Below, piece after piece: positions 17,096 to 24,316 of a stretch of DNA of 54,905 nucleotides. Below the pieces are notes generated by a model. That model had not been told where the DNA came from, did no database searches, and was given only the letters and a program-made list of their open reading frames with translations. How positions within the stretch are numbered: the stretch's first letter is position 1; every line of letters starts with the position of its first letter. The stretch covers positions 111,466-166,370 of the forward strand of contig NZ_LT706987.1 in the NCBI RefSeq assembly GCF_900155655.1, given 5' to 3'. A program made the position numbers and the translations under genes. Source of the DNA: Prevotella ihumii. GTDB lineage: Bacteria > Bacteroidota > Bacteroidia > Bacteroidales > Bacteroidaceae.

Positions 17096-17536
17096 AAAAG
17101 GAATAGTTATGTATCTTTCCCAAAGATTGTACGTTATGGTATCACAATTATTACTATTGTGATATTGGGATTGTTAGCAGGTGCATATTTTATCCCTTAT
17201 CCTGAGACCATCAGTGCAAAGGTACAAATGGCTAATGCCAATCAGGGTACGGTGTCAATTCCCTATAAATATGTAAATACGATGGAAAACAGAATGACAG
17301 TCAATATAGAGTTTGAGGGTTACAATGCCGAAAACTACGGAGTAGCTGGTGGCACAATAGTAACCACATCACATACTCCCCATCAAACAAATGAGGGCAG
17401 TATGTTCACTGCACAAGTGAGGATAGCAAGCTGTAAATATCCACTCATCAAGGGAATGACTGGCAGTGCGTCTATTCTTGTTAGCCAAGAAAGCGTATTG
17501 AAAAGGATAATCCATAGGATAACAGACTGTATATGA
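17096..17536 (+). pseudogene. remnant of an HlyD-family secretion adaptor
   Basis: The frame opens after a stop at 17093-17095 without a start codon. It encodes a cytoplasmic tail and single membrane helix (VRYGITIITIVILGLLAGAY), then FIPYPETISAKVQM, the usual N-terminus of Bacteroidota HlyD-type adaptors of peptide or bacteriocin ABC exporters. It jumps directly to the family C-terminus (VSIPYKYVNT, TAQVRIAS, LIKGMTGSASILV). The large central coiled-coil and lipoyl part, normally about 250 residues, is missing. The gene therefore has a truncated start and an internal deletion and is not functional. No partner ABC transporter is present. Confidence 0.65.
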
Positions 17537-17583
17537 TTTTCTATTGGCAATCTCTCTCAAACTATAATAAGAATACCTAAGCT

Positions 17584-17719
17584 GTGAAAGAAGAAGGTTA
17601 AATGTAGTTACTATGTAGTATAATTTCGATAATAGCCCAACTACTCGTTAATCCTTTATCTTTCACCGCTTTACCTTTAATGTAGTTATGTAGTAAGATA
17701 TAACAGTGAAAGAAAAAGG
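17584..17719. repeat. cluster of short direct and inverted repeats
   Basis: GTGAAAGAAGAAGG (17584-17597) and GTGAAAGAAAAAGG (17706-17719) are direct copies, with an inverted copy CCTTTATCTTTCAC at 17653-17666. ATGTAGTTA and ATGTAGTA, two bases apart at 17602-17620, recur as ATGTAGTTATGTAGTA at 17680-17695. Such a set resembles integrase arm-type or excisionase-binding sites at an element end. Role inferred. Confidence 0.6.
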
Positions 17720-17748
17720 ATATAATCAGTAGTCTGTATAACTGCCAC

Positions 17749-18217
17749 TCAGCACCCCTGTGTGCCACCTGTATCAACAATAATAGGAATGAATGTTGGC
17801 GCAGAAGATTGCAGCCTTTGGCAGAGATATTTCCTAAACATACCTGCCTCTACGCTGTTAAGATGAAAGGAAAGGGCGATGATAATGGGCAAGGGGCAGA
17901 GTGGCGCATAACTCTCCACGCTATCCCCCTGCTTACTTATGCTGCTGGTAGCATTACCTGCTTCTATCTCATAATACTTTAAGCACATAGTCTGTTTTAT
18001 AAGCCTGACCTTGTGATTAACTTTTTGCCAACTAACTCCGAAAAACTTTGCTAGTTCGCCCTCCGTCATAGCAACCTCTCCCTTTCCTTGACGAATAACA
18101 CGCATACCATTGCTCCACTCAAAAAAAACTTCGCTCGATAGCTTTTCTTATATTGTCATCGGACTGATTGCACTCTGACTTTCTTTGGTCGTCCTTTTGA
18201 TGATGCTTTGTTTTCAT
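17749..18217 (-). pseudogene. element-associated HTH-like protein broken in an A8 run
   Basis: Translation from ATG 18217 gives a charged N-terminus that stops (TGA) right after an A8 tract (18121-18128 on the plus strand). With seven bases instead of eight the frame would run on as SFFEWSNGMRVIRQGKG and continue to the stop at 17749, about 155 residues. The second part shows a helix-turn-helix-like segment (EGELAKFFGVSWQKVNHKV) and a C-terminal PLPIIIALSF...FRKYLCQRL pattern shared with the broken gene at 4133-4490. It lies divergent to integrase 2. A one-base slip, a sequencing error, or a slippage-controlled gene are all possible. Function unknown. Confidence 0.6.
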
Positions 18218-18688
18218 ATTTACACCTCTTTCATTGATTATCTGTTATCATTTTGTGATGCCTGAAAGTTCATTTTCCTCTCTCTCCGCTTTAGGTACTC
18301 TGAAATGAACATCAGAGGGAAACCTAAGAAAATCGTAAGTATCATAGCTACAAGTAGTTATGATACTTTTCTTTTATACCCATCCCAAATTTCAGAGTAT
18401 GCACGGAGGGGGCAGAAACTCCCAAAATGCTCTAAAAAGGCTACAATCAGGCTACACATTTTCAAGGCAAAATAAAAATGTAGCCAAGAGTACATACAGA
18501 GTACATAAGGAGTATGCGTAAATTACTGCTATTCAAACAAATATGTTGAACTTTGCAGCGTGATTACAGAGGTATTTTTGTTACCATACACCACTTCGGG
18601 CAACAATGTGTCCGACAAGCTACGGCTACAGATGGCAGGTGTTAGGACAAGACCTCTATTCAGGCTACAACTAAAAGCAGTAAAATGT
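18218..18688. other. divergent regulatory region upstream of integrase 2
   Basis: A noncoding stretch of 471 bases between the leftward A8-interrupted gene and integrase 2. It contains an inverted pair GTTCATTT (18268-18275)/AAATGAAC (18303-18310), the strong hairpin at 18337-18368, and ACTTTGCAGCG near 18549-18559, part of which resembles a promoter -7 region. A GTG-initiated extension of the integrase through this region (18560) is rejected. An attachment site is plausible but not located. Confidence 0.4.
18337..18368. promoter_or_regulatory. long near-perfect hairpin
   Basis: AAGTATCATA (18337-18346) pairs perfectly with TATGATACTT (18359-18368). Inside, CTAC and GTAG continue the stem after one G:T pair, leaving a two-base loop. 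TTTTCTTTT follows on the plus strand and AAAA precedes it, so it could act as a terminator in either direction. Both flanking genes read away from it, so an operator or recombination-site role is as likely. Confidence 0.6.
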
Positions 18689-19921
18689 ATGAAAGCTATT
18701 TTCAGAGCAGTCTTCTATCTCAGAAGCAATTATGTGAACAAGGAGGGCAAGACCCCTGTCATGCTGAGAATCTATCTCAACAACGAACGCCTTTCCATCG
18801 GCTCGACGGGCATTGCTGTCCAACAGTCTCAATGGGACAGGGAGAAGGAACGATTGAAGGGAAGGACAACTGAAGCACTTTCCACCAACCTCGAACTTGA
18901 CAACATTCAGAGCGGACTCCAGACCATCTTTAAGAAAGTAGAGATGACGGACGAGGTGTCCTTGGAGCGTATCAAGTCGGAGTATCTTGGCAAAAAGGAG
19001 GATGTGGACACCCTAATGAGCCTCTTCAACAAGCACAACAGTGATGTTGCACGGCAGGTAGGCGTGTCGGTCGAAGCTGCAACCTTACAGAAATACAACG
19101 TCTGCAAGAAACACTTCTCAAATTTCCTTCGTGATAAATACGGTCGGTCTGACATCCGCCTGTCCGAACTCGGCTATATTGTGATACACGACTTCGACAT
19201 TTATCTCCGAACGGTTGTCGGGCAGAATCCCAACACCGCCACGAGGATGATGAAAACCTTCAAGACGATTACCATTCTGGGCAGGAAACTTGGTGTCCTG
19301 CACCATGATCCGTTCCTCAACATCCGTTTTCACATGGAACCGGTCAATCGTGGATTCCTCACAGACGAGGAAATCCTTAAAATTGCTAACAAGGATTTCG
19401 GCATCGGTCGTTTGGAACTTGTAAGGGACGTGTTCGTGTTCTCATGCTTCACGGGACTTGCGTACATAGACGTGTACAACCTCGCTCCGGAAAACATTGT
19501 CACGCTCAACGGCAAGCAGTGGATAATGACCAAGCGGCAGAAGACGAGCGTGGAGACCAACGTTCTTTTACTCGATATACCCAAGAGCATCATTGCAAAA
19601 TATAGTGGCAAGACCTATCGTGACGGCAAACTTTTCCCCATGCTGACGAATCAAAAACTGAACAGTTATCTGAAGGAAATTGCCGATATTTGCGGTATCA
19701 AAAAGAACCTGACCTTCCACCTCGCCCGGCACACATTTGCCACGATGTCCCTATCCAAGGGAGTTCCCATCGAATCCGTAAGTAAGATGTTAGGACACAC
19801 CAACATCAAGACAACGCAAATCTATGCCCGTATTACCAATAAGAAGATAGAACACGATATGGATGAGCTGGCTGACAAGTTGGGCTCTTTCAATACGGCA
19901 TTAGGCATTTCCCCAAAATAA
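18689..19921 (+). CDS. tyrosine recombinase of the IntDOT group (integrase 2)
   Basis: A protein of 410 residues from the ATG at 18689, which aligns its N-terminus (MKAIFRAVFYLRSN) with integrase 1. It has an arm-binding domain (about 1-100), core-binding domain (105-205) and catalytic domain with K285, H344, R347, H370 and nucleophile Y379. The usual first arginine is replaced by A258 (FTGLA), where integrase 1 has serine. The two integrases share the WIMTKRQKT and HTNI.TTQIYA blocks but are clearly different enzymes, so two element modules meet in this window. DUF1896 follows by 27 bases, a standard neighbour on these transposons. Confidence 0.9.
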   Translation: MKAIFRAVFYLRSNYVNKEGKTPVMLRIYLNNERLSIGSTGIAVQQSQWDREKERLKGRTTEALSTNLELDNIQSGLQTIFKKVEMTDEVSLERIKSEYLGKKEDVDTLMSLFNKHNSDVARQVGVSVEAATLQKYNVCKKHFSNFLRDKYGRSDIRLSELGYIVIHDFDIYLRTVVGQNPNTATRMMKTFKTITILGRKLGVLHHDPFLNIRFHMEPVNRGFLTDEEILKIANKDFGIGRLELVRDVFVFSCFTGLAYIDVYNLAPENIVTLNGKQWIMTKRQKTSVETNVLLLDIPKSIIAKYSGKTYRDGKLFPMLTNQKLNSYLKEIADICGIKKNLTFHLARHTFATMSLSKGVPIESVSKMLGHTNIKTTQIYARITNKKIEHDMDELADKLGSFNTALGISPK

Positions 19922-19948
19922 TGTATATAACCCTAAAATTTTGAATTT

Positions 19949-20416
19949 ATGACAACGACAAAGAAAGAACTTTCCTACTTCCGTCTGAAGTTGGAAGCGT
20001 ATCTCGGAGAGCATTTTCCAGAGAGAGTGAATGACAATGCGTTTATAACCGCTCGAGCAGACGAGGCATTGACGGCTTACTGCGATGCCGTGGCGCAAGG
20101 TTTCTCCTACCCAGAAGCAGAGACGATGGCAAGCGAGGTACTGTACCACGACCTGCATTTCTCAAAGTATGATACCCTTGTTTCCTTACTGGAGCAGGAG
20201 TTTGAGAAGGAACTGCCAAGTCCGCTTCCCGAAAGGTTAGCACTAATTTTGCTGAACAACAAGGCAATTCAAGCGGTATTTGCCAAGTACGAACTCACGG
20301 ACGACTTTGCGGCAGGTACAGAATACGACAAACTGTACACCGAACTGACCGGTACAATCGTGCTGCTCATCGAGGTCAATGGTCTGCCAACGATAGGCGG
20401 TGAGAACATGGCTTGA
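19949..20416 (+). CDS. DUF1896-family protein
   Basis: A soluble protein of 155 residues, mostly helical. The pattern of an N-terminal LSYFRLKLEAYLGEHFPE segment, a central ADEALTAYCDAVAQGFSYPEAE and a C-terminal ELTGTIVLLIEVNGLPTI is that of DUF1896, found almost only on Bacteroides-type conjugative transposons next to the integrase or the methylase/helicase gene. Its biochemical role is unknown. It follows integrase 2 closely and probably shares its transcript. Confidence 0.85.
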   Translation: MTTTKKELSYFRLKLEAYLGEHFPERVNDNAFITARADEALTAYCDAVAQGFSYPEAETMASEVLYHDLHFSKYDTLVSLLEQEFEKELPSPLPERLALILLNNKAIQAVFAKYELTDDFAAGTEYDKLYTELTGTIVLLIEVNGLPTIGGENMA

Positions 20417-20556
20417 TATAACACGAACGGGGGCTTTTGTAGTGTCAAGAGCCAAGATAAATGCTCCACTCCACACGTCAAGAGTTTTGCAAACACTTGT
20501 CTTTGTGTTGTGTGCGCATCTTGTTATCGCTCTTGAAACTATTAAAAGCCTCGATT

Positions 20557-20907
20557 ATGAATAATACAATCATCATGAATCAAGACATTCAGCAGCCCGC
20601 CTTCATCAAGGCAGACGCATCGTATAAAACCGAGAAGAACAGGCAGCTGCCGACTTCTCCCAAGCAAGTCCGCCGCTTCGGTTGGACACGCTTCATCGAA
20701 CTCGCCGTTCTGCTTTCCATCGTTATCGGTGCGATTTACCTCATCTCGAAGATAGTTACTCCGCAAGTCGTAACCGCCGTTTCGATTATTCTCGGTTTCC
20801 TGATACTACGCTTCATTGTTAAAGTTATTCTGCAAGTAACCTTTACAATCCTGCGTTGGCTGTTCTGGCTTGCCGTCATCTTGGCAATCCTGCTCTGTGT
20901 ACTCTAA
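20557..20907 (+). CDS. small membrane protein of the transposon backbone
   Basis: A protein of 116 residues from the ATG at 20557. The first 45 residues are polar; the rest is two or three hydrophobic helices (LAVLLSIVIGAIYLI, then a long stretch ending WLFWLAVILAILLCVL). I do not recognise a named family. An upstream in-frame start at 20461 would add a segment without family character and is rejected. A strong terminator follows at 20948, so this gene ends a transcription unit that began upstream. Confidence 0.6.
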   Translation: MNNTIIMNQDIQQPAFIKADASYKTEKNRQLPTSPKQVRRFGWTRFIELAVLLSIVIGAIYLISKIVTPQVVTAVSIILGFLILRFIVKVILQVTFTILRWLFWLAVILAILLCVL

Positions 20908-20947
20908 GGCACAAGGAAAGATATTCTTCGATTCATTCTTCTTTATG

Positions 20948-20985
20948 GGTGGTTATCTCGGTTGAGGTAGCCACCTTTTTCATTT
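20948..20985 (+). terminator. rho-independent terminator
   Basis: GGTGG (20948-20952) through a stem with G:U pairs to CCACC (20971-20975), followed by TTTTT and more T-rich sequence. It closes the integrase 2/DUF1896/membrane protein unit. Confidence 0.75.
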
Positions 20986-21071
20986 TCCATACCGGCGTTG
21001 CACTTTCGCTTCTTAAGTCCATCTATTCCACTTTGATGTGCCATAAGTCGGTGCTGATTTCTTTTTATTCG

Positions 21072-21201
21072 CAAAGGTAGTAAGGGCTACGGCTTGCACA
21101 AGGTCTGTGCCTTTGGTTTGTACGGAAAATCTCCACACCTACATTTCATTCCGGGTAGTATTTTCCTGCAAAACCTTGTGCCGGCTGCGCCCCCTACCTT
21201 G
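21072..21201. repeat. imperfect inverted repeat of about 30 bases
   Basis: The segment 21072-21104 and the reverse complement of 21173-21201 share the blocks GGTAG, GGGC, GGC/GCC and an exact GCACAAGGT. The arms are separated by about 68 bases. The region is noncoding and lies between a terminator and the start of the PcfK/PcfJ unit. It could be a transfer-origin-like, regulatory or structured-RNA sequence; nothing in the sequence decides between these. Confidence 0.6.
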
Positions 21202-21262
21202 TTCTTGCTACAAAAAGGAATCAGCATACTCCGATCTTTGGACGCATAAAAAAAATGTCATT

Positions 21263-21694
21263 ATGGAACAGCAGAAAGTAAATATCACATCTTCGATGAA
21301 GAAAAAAGGATATAGCTCCTCCTCTCATTACCGCATAAGTTCGGTGGTTGATGAAAGTGAGCAAGTGTTGGCAACTAAGTTTGTGCAGTGGGAAGTTGAA
21401 CCGTTGGAGAGCCTTTGTAATAGCAAGGTGTATCTTCTCCGTGTGAAACTCAATCGTGGTGAGCGAATGAGCCGTGAGGAAAAGAATTGGCTTGCCGAAG
21501 CGGTGAACACAAACACCTACTTCCGTACAGCCGTACCCCTTATGGGTTATCGGTTTGACTTTATGGACGTATTGAAGAAGTATTTGGTCAATCAATACGG
21601 ACATTGGGCAGAGTATTACGCACCCGACCGCACCAGCCTAAGAGCCTATTTGTATGGTAGTGTCAATCAAATAGTAGAAATCCCCAAACATTAA
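21263..21694 (+). CDS. conserved transposon protein of unknown function
   Basis: A protein of 143 residues starting at ATG 21263; the frame extends upstream but through the inverted repeat, so the longer form is rejected. It is soluble, with recognisable features limited to a KVYLLRVKLNRGERMSREEKNWL helix-rich stretch and a C-terminal YLVNQYGHWAEYYAP. It starts an operon with the PcfK-like and PcfJ-like genes, six bases before the former. Function unknown. Confidence 0.65.
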   Translation: MEQQKVNITSSMKKKGYSSSSHYRISSVVDESEQVLATKFVQWEVEPLESLCNSKVYLLRVKLNRGERMSREEKNWLAEAVNTNTYFRTAVPLMGYRFDFMDVLKKYLVNQYGHWAEYYAPDRTSLRAYLYGSVNQIVEIPKH

Positions 21695-21700
21695 ACGACT

Positions 21701-22120
21701 ATGAAAGGAACAGAACATTTTACGCGAGCAATAGCCGAGTATCTCAATCAGCGTGCAGCGACAGACCATTTGTTTGCACCCAACTTGATGAAGCCTAACA
21801 AGAGCATCGAGGAGTGTGTAACCTACATCTTGAACCAAGTGCAGGCGAATGGCTGCAATGGCTTTGAGGACGATGAAATCTACTCAATGGCGGTACACTA
21901 CTATGACGAGGATGAAATTGAAGTAGGAAAGGAAATCACTTGCAGAGTGGCAGTAAATCATATTGTGGAACTCACAGAGGAGGAGAAAGCCGAAGCAAGG
22001 CAAGAAGCCATCAAGCAGTACCAACGTGAGGAACTTGCCAAGATACAGAGCCGTAACGCACGAGTGAAGAAAACCGAAAGCGCAGCACCCCAAACACAAC
22101 CGTCACTATTTGATTTTTAA
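21701..22120 (+). CDS. PcfK-like family protein
   Basis: A protein of 139 residues with the PcfK-like pattern: MKGTEHFTRAIAEYL at the start, NKSIEECVTYILNQVQ in the middle, DDEIYSMAVHYYDEDEI, and an SLFDF tail like a clamp-binding or adaptor peptide. PcfK was named in the enterococcal pCF10 plasmid; the Bacteroides relatives are always paired with PcfJ on conjugative transposons. The PcfJ gene follows after four bases. Molecular role unknown. Confidence 0.85.
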   Translation: MKGTEHFTRAIAEYLNQRAATDHLFAPNLMKPNKSIEECVTYILNQVQANGCNGFEDDEIYSMAVHYYDEDEIEVGKEITCRVAVNHIVELTEEEKAEARQEAIKQYQREELAKIQSRNARVKKTESAAPQTQPSLFDF

Positions 22121-22124
22121 GCCT

Positions 22125-23396
22125 ATGAAACCAAGAAACAAATATGAGAAGGCAGTCCTTGCCGAGAGTAAGCACCTTCGCCCGATAACCAAGACACAGA
22201 GCAAATGGGCATTCCGTGAATGTATAGACCATTTCGCCTACCGACTGCCCAAAGGTCGCACAACGTGTATGGATTGTGGGCATAGTTGGACAATAGAAAA
22301 GCCTACGGACACTTGCACCTGCCCCCATTGCGGGGCAAGGTTGCAGGTCAAGGAAACCTTTCAACGCAAGATAAGACAAAAGCAATATTTCACGATACTT
22401 ACCACTTACGGAGAATACCAAATACTAAGAATGTTCCTCCTTTCTGTGGAAATGGAGAAAGGTTGCAAGGCATCTTCATATACCTTTGAAATCGGTCAGT
22501 ATTGGTGGAACGCACAAGGAAGAAAAACGATTATTGCTGTTCAACGAACATTAGGCAGATACATTGACACCTTTTCTTTCTGTTCGCCAATGGCAGTACG
22601 CAACGACAACGAAGCCTACCGCTATATATCGTACTCACCGATATATCCCAAGTTCAAGGTTACGGACACACTCCGCAGAAATGGTTTTGAGGGAAACTTC
22701 CACAATATAGTGCCTACTGAACTTATACCGGCACTGCTTTCCGATAGCCGTGTGGAAACCTTGTTGAAGTCGGGGCAAATCCCGCTACTCAAATTCTTCA
22801 TGCACAATGGTCGAAGAAGCATTGATAGCTATTGGGCATCTATCCGCATCTGTTTGCGAAACGGCTACCATATAGAGGACGGAAGTCTATGGTGTGATAT
22901 GGTGGATATGCTCAATCAATTAGGCAAGGATATTCACAATGCCAAGTATGTTTGCCCCACCGACCTAAGAGCAGCGCACGACCATTACCAAGCCAAGAGC
23001 AGAGCGATGAAAGAGCGTGAGAACATTATCAAGAAGCGTAAGGAAGCAATAGAAGCCGAACAAGAGTACAAGCAACTCAAAGCAAAATTCTTTGGCATAG
23101 AGTTTACTGACGGCATTATCCGTATCCACGTTTTGGAGAGTGTGCAGGAGCATTTGGAGGAAGGCACGGCAATGCACCATTGCGTATATGACGCACGCTA
23201 TTACAGCAAACCGCAGTCGCTTATCTTCTCTGCCACAAAGGACGGAGAGCGCATCGAAACCATCGAGGTATCATTGGAAACGATGAAAGTGGTACAAAGT
23301 CGTGGAGTGTGCAACAAGAACACCGAGTACCACGAGCAGATACTCGCCTTGATGCAGAAGAATATGAGAATGATAGCACAGAGAGCAACCGCATAA
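22125..23396 (+). CDS. PcfJ-domain protein with zinc-ribbon
   Basis: A protein of 423 residues from ATG 22125. Near residues 50-75 it has two CxxC pairs (CMDC and CPHC), a zinc ribbon. The C-terminal PcfJ domain includes HCVYDARYYSKPQSLIFS and an IETIEVSLETMKVVQSRG block. PcfJ proteins are widely conserved on Bacteroides conjugative transposons beside PcfK and are thought to act in transfer or replication, without a known activity. It is the central gene of the operon begun at 21263. Confidence 0.88.
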   Translation: MKPRNKYEKAVLAESKHLRPITKTQSKWAFRECIDHFAYRLPKGRTTCMDCGHSWTIEKPTDTCTCPHCGARLQVKETFQRKIRQKQYFTILTTYGEYQILRMFLLSVEMEKGCKASSYTFEIGQYWWNAQGRKTIIAVQRTLGRYIDTFSFCSPMAVRNDNEAYRYISYSPIYPKFKVTDTLRRNGFEGNFHNIVPTELIPALLSDSRVETLLKSGQIPLLKFFMHNGRRSIDSYWASIRICLRNGYHIEDGSLWCDMVDMLNQLGKDIHNAKYVCPTDLRAAHDHYQAKSRAMKERENIIKKRKEAIEAEQEYKQLKAKFFGIEFTDGIIRIHVLESVQEHLEEGTAMHHCVYDARYYSKPQSLIFSATKDGERIETIEVSLETMKVVQSRGVCNKNTEYHEQILALMQKNMRMIAQRATA

Positions 23397-23418
23397 CAAT
23401 CCTATAATAACAACGATT

Positions 23419-23664
23419 ATGGCGACATACAAGACAATAGAGAAAATTCCAACGTGGAGTTTAGGCTACCTTATCAATGGAGATAGTACAGGACTGACAG
23501 ACGAAGAAATCGCACTCGCAGACCAATGGAGTAAGGACACCAAAGCGGAGGTTATATCGCCCCACACAGACATAGAGGGGAATATGCAACCTTATTTTAC
23601 CCACGTTCCAGCCTTTGGACTACCCACCGAGGTAGAGGACTGCACCCTTATTTGCAGAGAGTAA
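23419..23664 (+). CDS. small conserved transposon protein
   Basis: An 81-residue acidic protein. The arrangement IPTWSLGYLINGDSTGLTDEEI followed by PYFTHVPAFGLPTEVEDC resembles small proteins often seen after pcfJ on Bacteroides elements (DUF6926-like); I am not certain of the family name. No membrane segment or motif for catalysis. It lies 22 bases after pcfJ and belongs to the same operon. Confidence 0.6.
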   Translation: MATYKTIEKIPTWSLGYLINGDSTGLTDEEIALADQWSKDTKAEVISPHTDIEGNMQPYFTHVPAFGLPTEVEDCTLICRE

Positions 23665-23695
23665 ATAAAAACATCAACCTATAAACGACAACAAT

Positions 23696-23977
23696 ATGAA
23701 AGTACAAGTAGAAGGCATTATTCATAATTTTTCGAGCAAAGCTCTCAACAACTCGTGGGCAGATGAAATACCCAACATCATCGTGAGAGTTATCAATGCC
23801 ATAAGCATAGCCGAGAACAAGGAGGAGTTGCAGACCGCACTCCTTCAAATCTCCCAAGAAACGGAACTTGACAAGTTTTTTGTCTATGGTTACGGCGCAC
23901 ATCATTTTTGGCTAACCCACCGTTGGCTATCGAATGGTGAACCAATGGAACACAGATTACTAATCGCTGAGTTTTGA
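23696..23977 (+). CDS. small hypothetical protein
   Basis: A 93-residue protein with a helical centre (ELQTALLQISQETELDKFF) and a conserved-looking GYGAHHFWLTHRW end. No family recognised. Its position, 31 bases after the previous gene and four before the next, places it in the pcfK-pcfJ operon. Confidence 0.55.
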   Translation: MKVQVEGIIHNFSSKALNNSWADEIPNIIVRVINAISIAENKEELQTALLQISQETELDKFFVYGYGAHHFWLTHRWLSNGEPMEHRLLIAEF

Positions 23978-23981
23978 AAAT

Positions 23982-24200
23982 ATGGAAAGGAAAGTTTACA
24001 GAGTACGCACCCAATACGTTTTTGAAGGTGTGTTTGAGGTTGTAGCCACAGACCGAGAGGAAGCCGAGCGGAAAATCCTTGAAGATTGTGGAATGGTGAT
24101 GGGCAGAGGAATACACAGCACACTGCCCGATGAACAAATCAATTGGGCTTTCGATACCCACCCCGAAGAGCGGATAATTGAAACAACCGAAAATCCCTAA
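23982..24200 (+). CDS. small hypothetical protein
   Basis: A 72-residue protein with a YVFEGVFEVVATDREEAERKI element, the pattern of small Bacteroides proteins with a strand-helix repeat that binds nothing known. It is the last gene of the operon and is followed directly by a terminator. Confidence 0.55.
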   Translation: MERKVYRVRTQYVFEGVFEVVATDREEAERKILEDCGMVMGRGIHSTLPDEQINWAFDTHPEERIIETTENP

Positions 24201-24207
24201 CACAATG

Positions 24208-24255
24208 AGCCACGCAACCTTAAAAAAATGCGTGGCTTCTTTTCTTTTTCTTTGA
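24208..24255 (+). terminator. rho-independent terminator of the pcfK-pcfJ operon
   Basis: AGCCACGCA (24208-24216) and TGCGTGGCT (24229-24237) form a perfect nine-base-pair stem, followed by a T-rich tract. The loop is A-rich, so the hairpin may also act on leftward transcripts from the AbiH gene. Confidence 0.85.
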
Positions 24256-24316
24256 ACGAGCAGGCGACCAAAGAAAAGAAGCAAAAGAAAGTCGCAATAA
24301 TTGCATTATAATTTAA

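Noticed and set aside
17584..17719. Repeat cluster as a CRISPR array
   Set aside because: Units are about 14 bases, of mixed orientation and irregular spacing, with no cas gene in the window.
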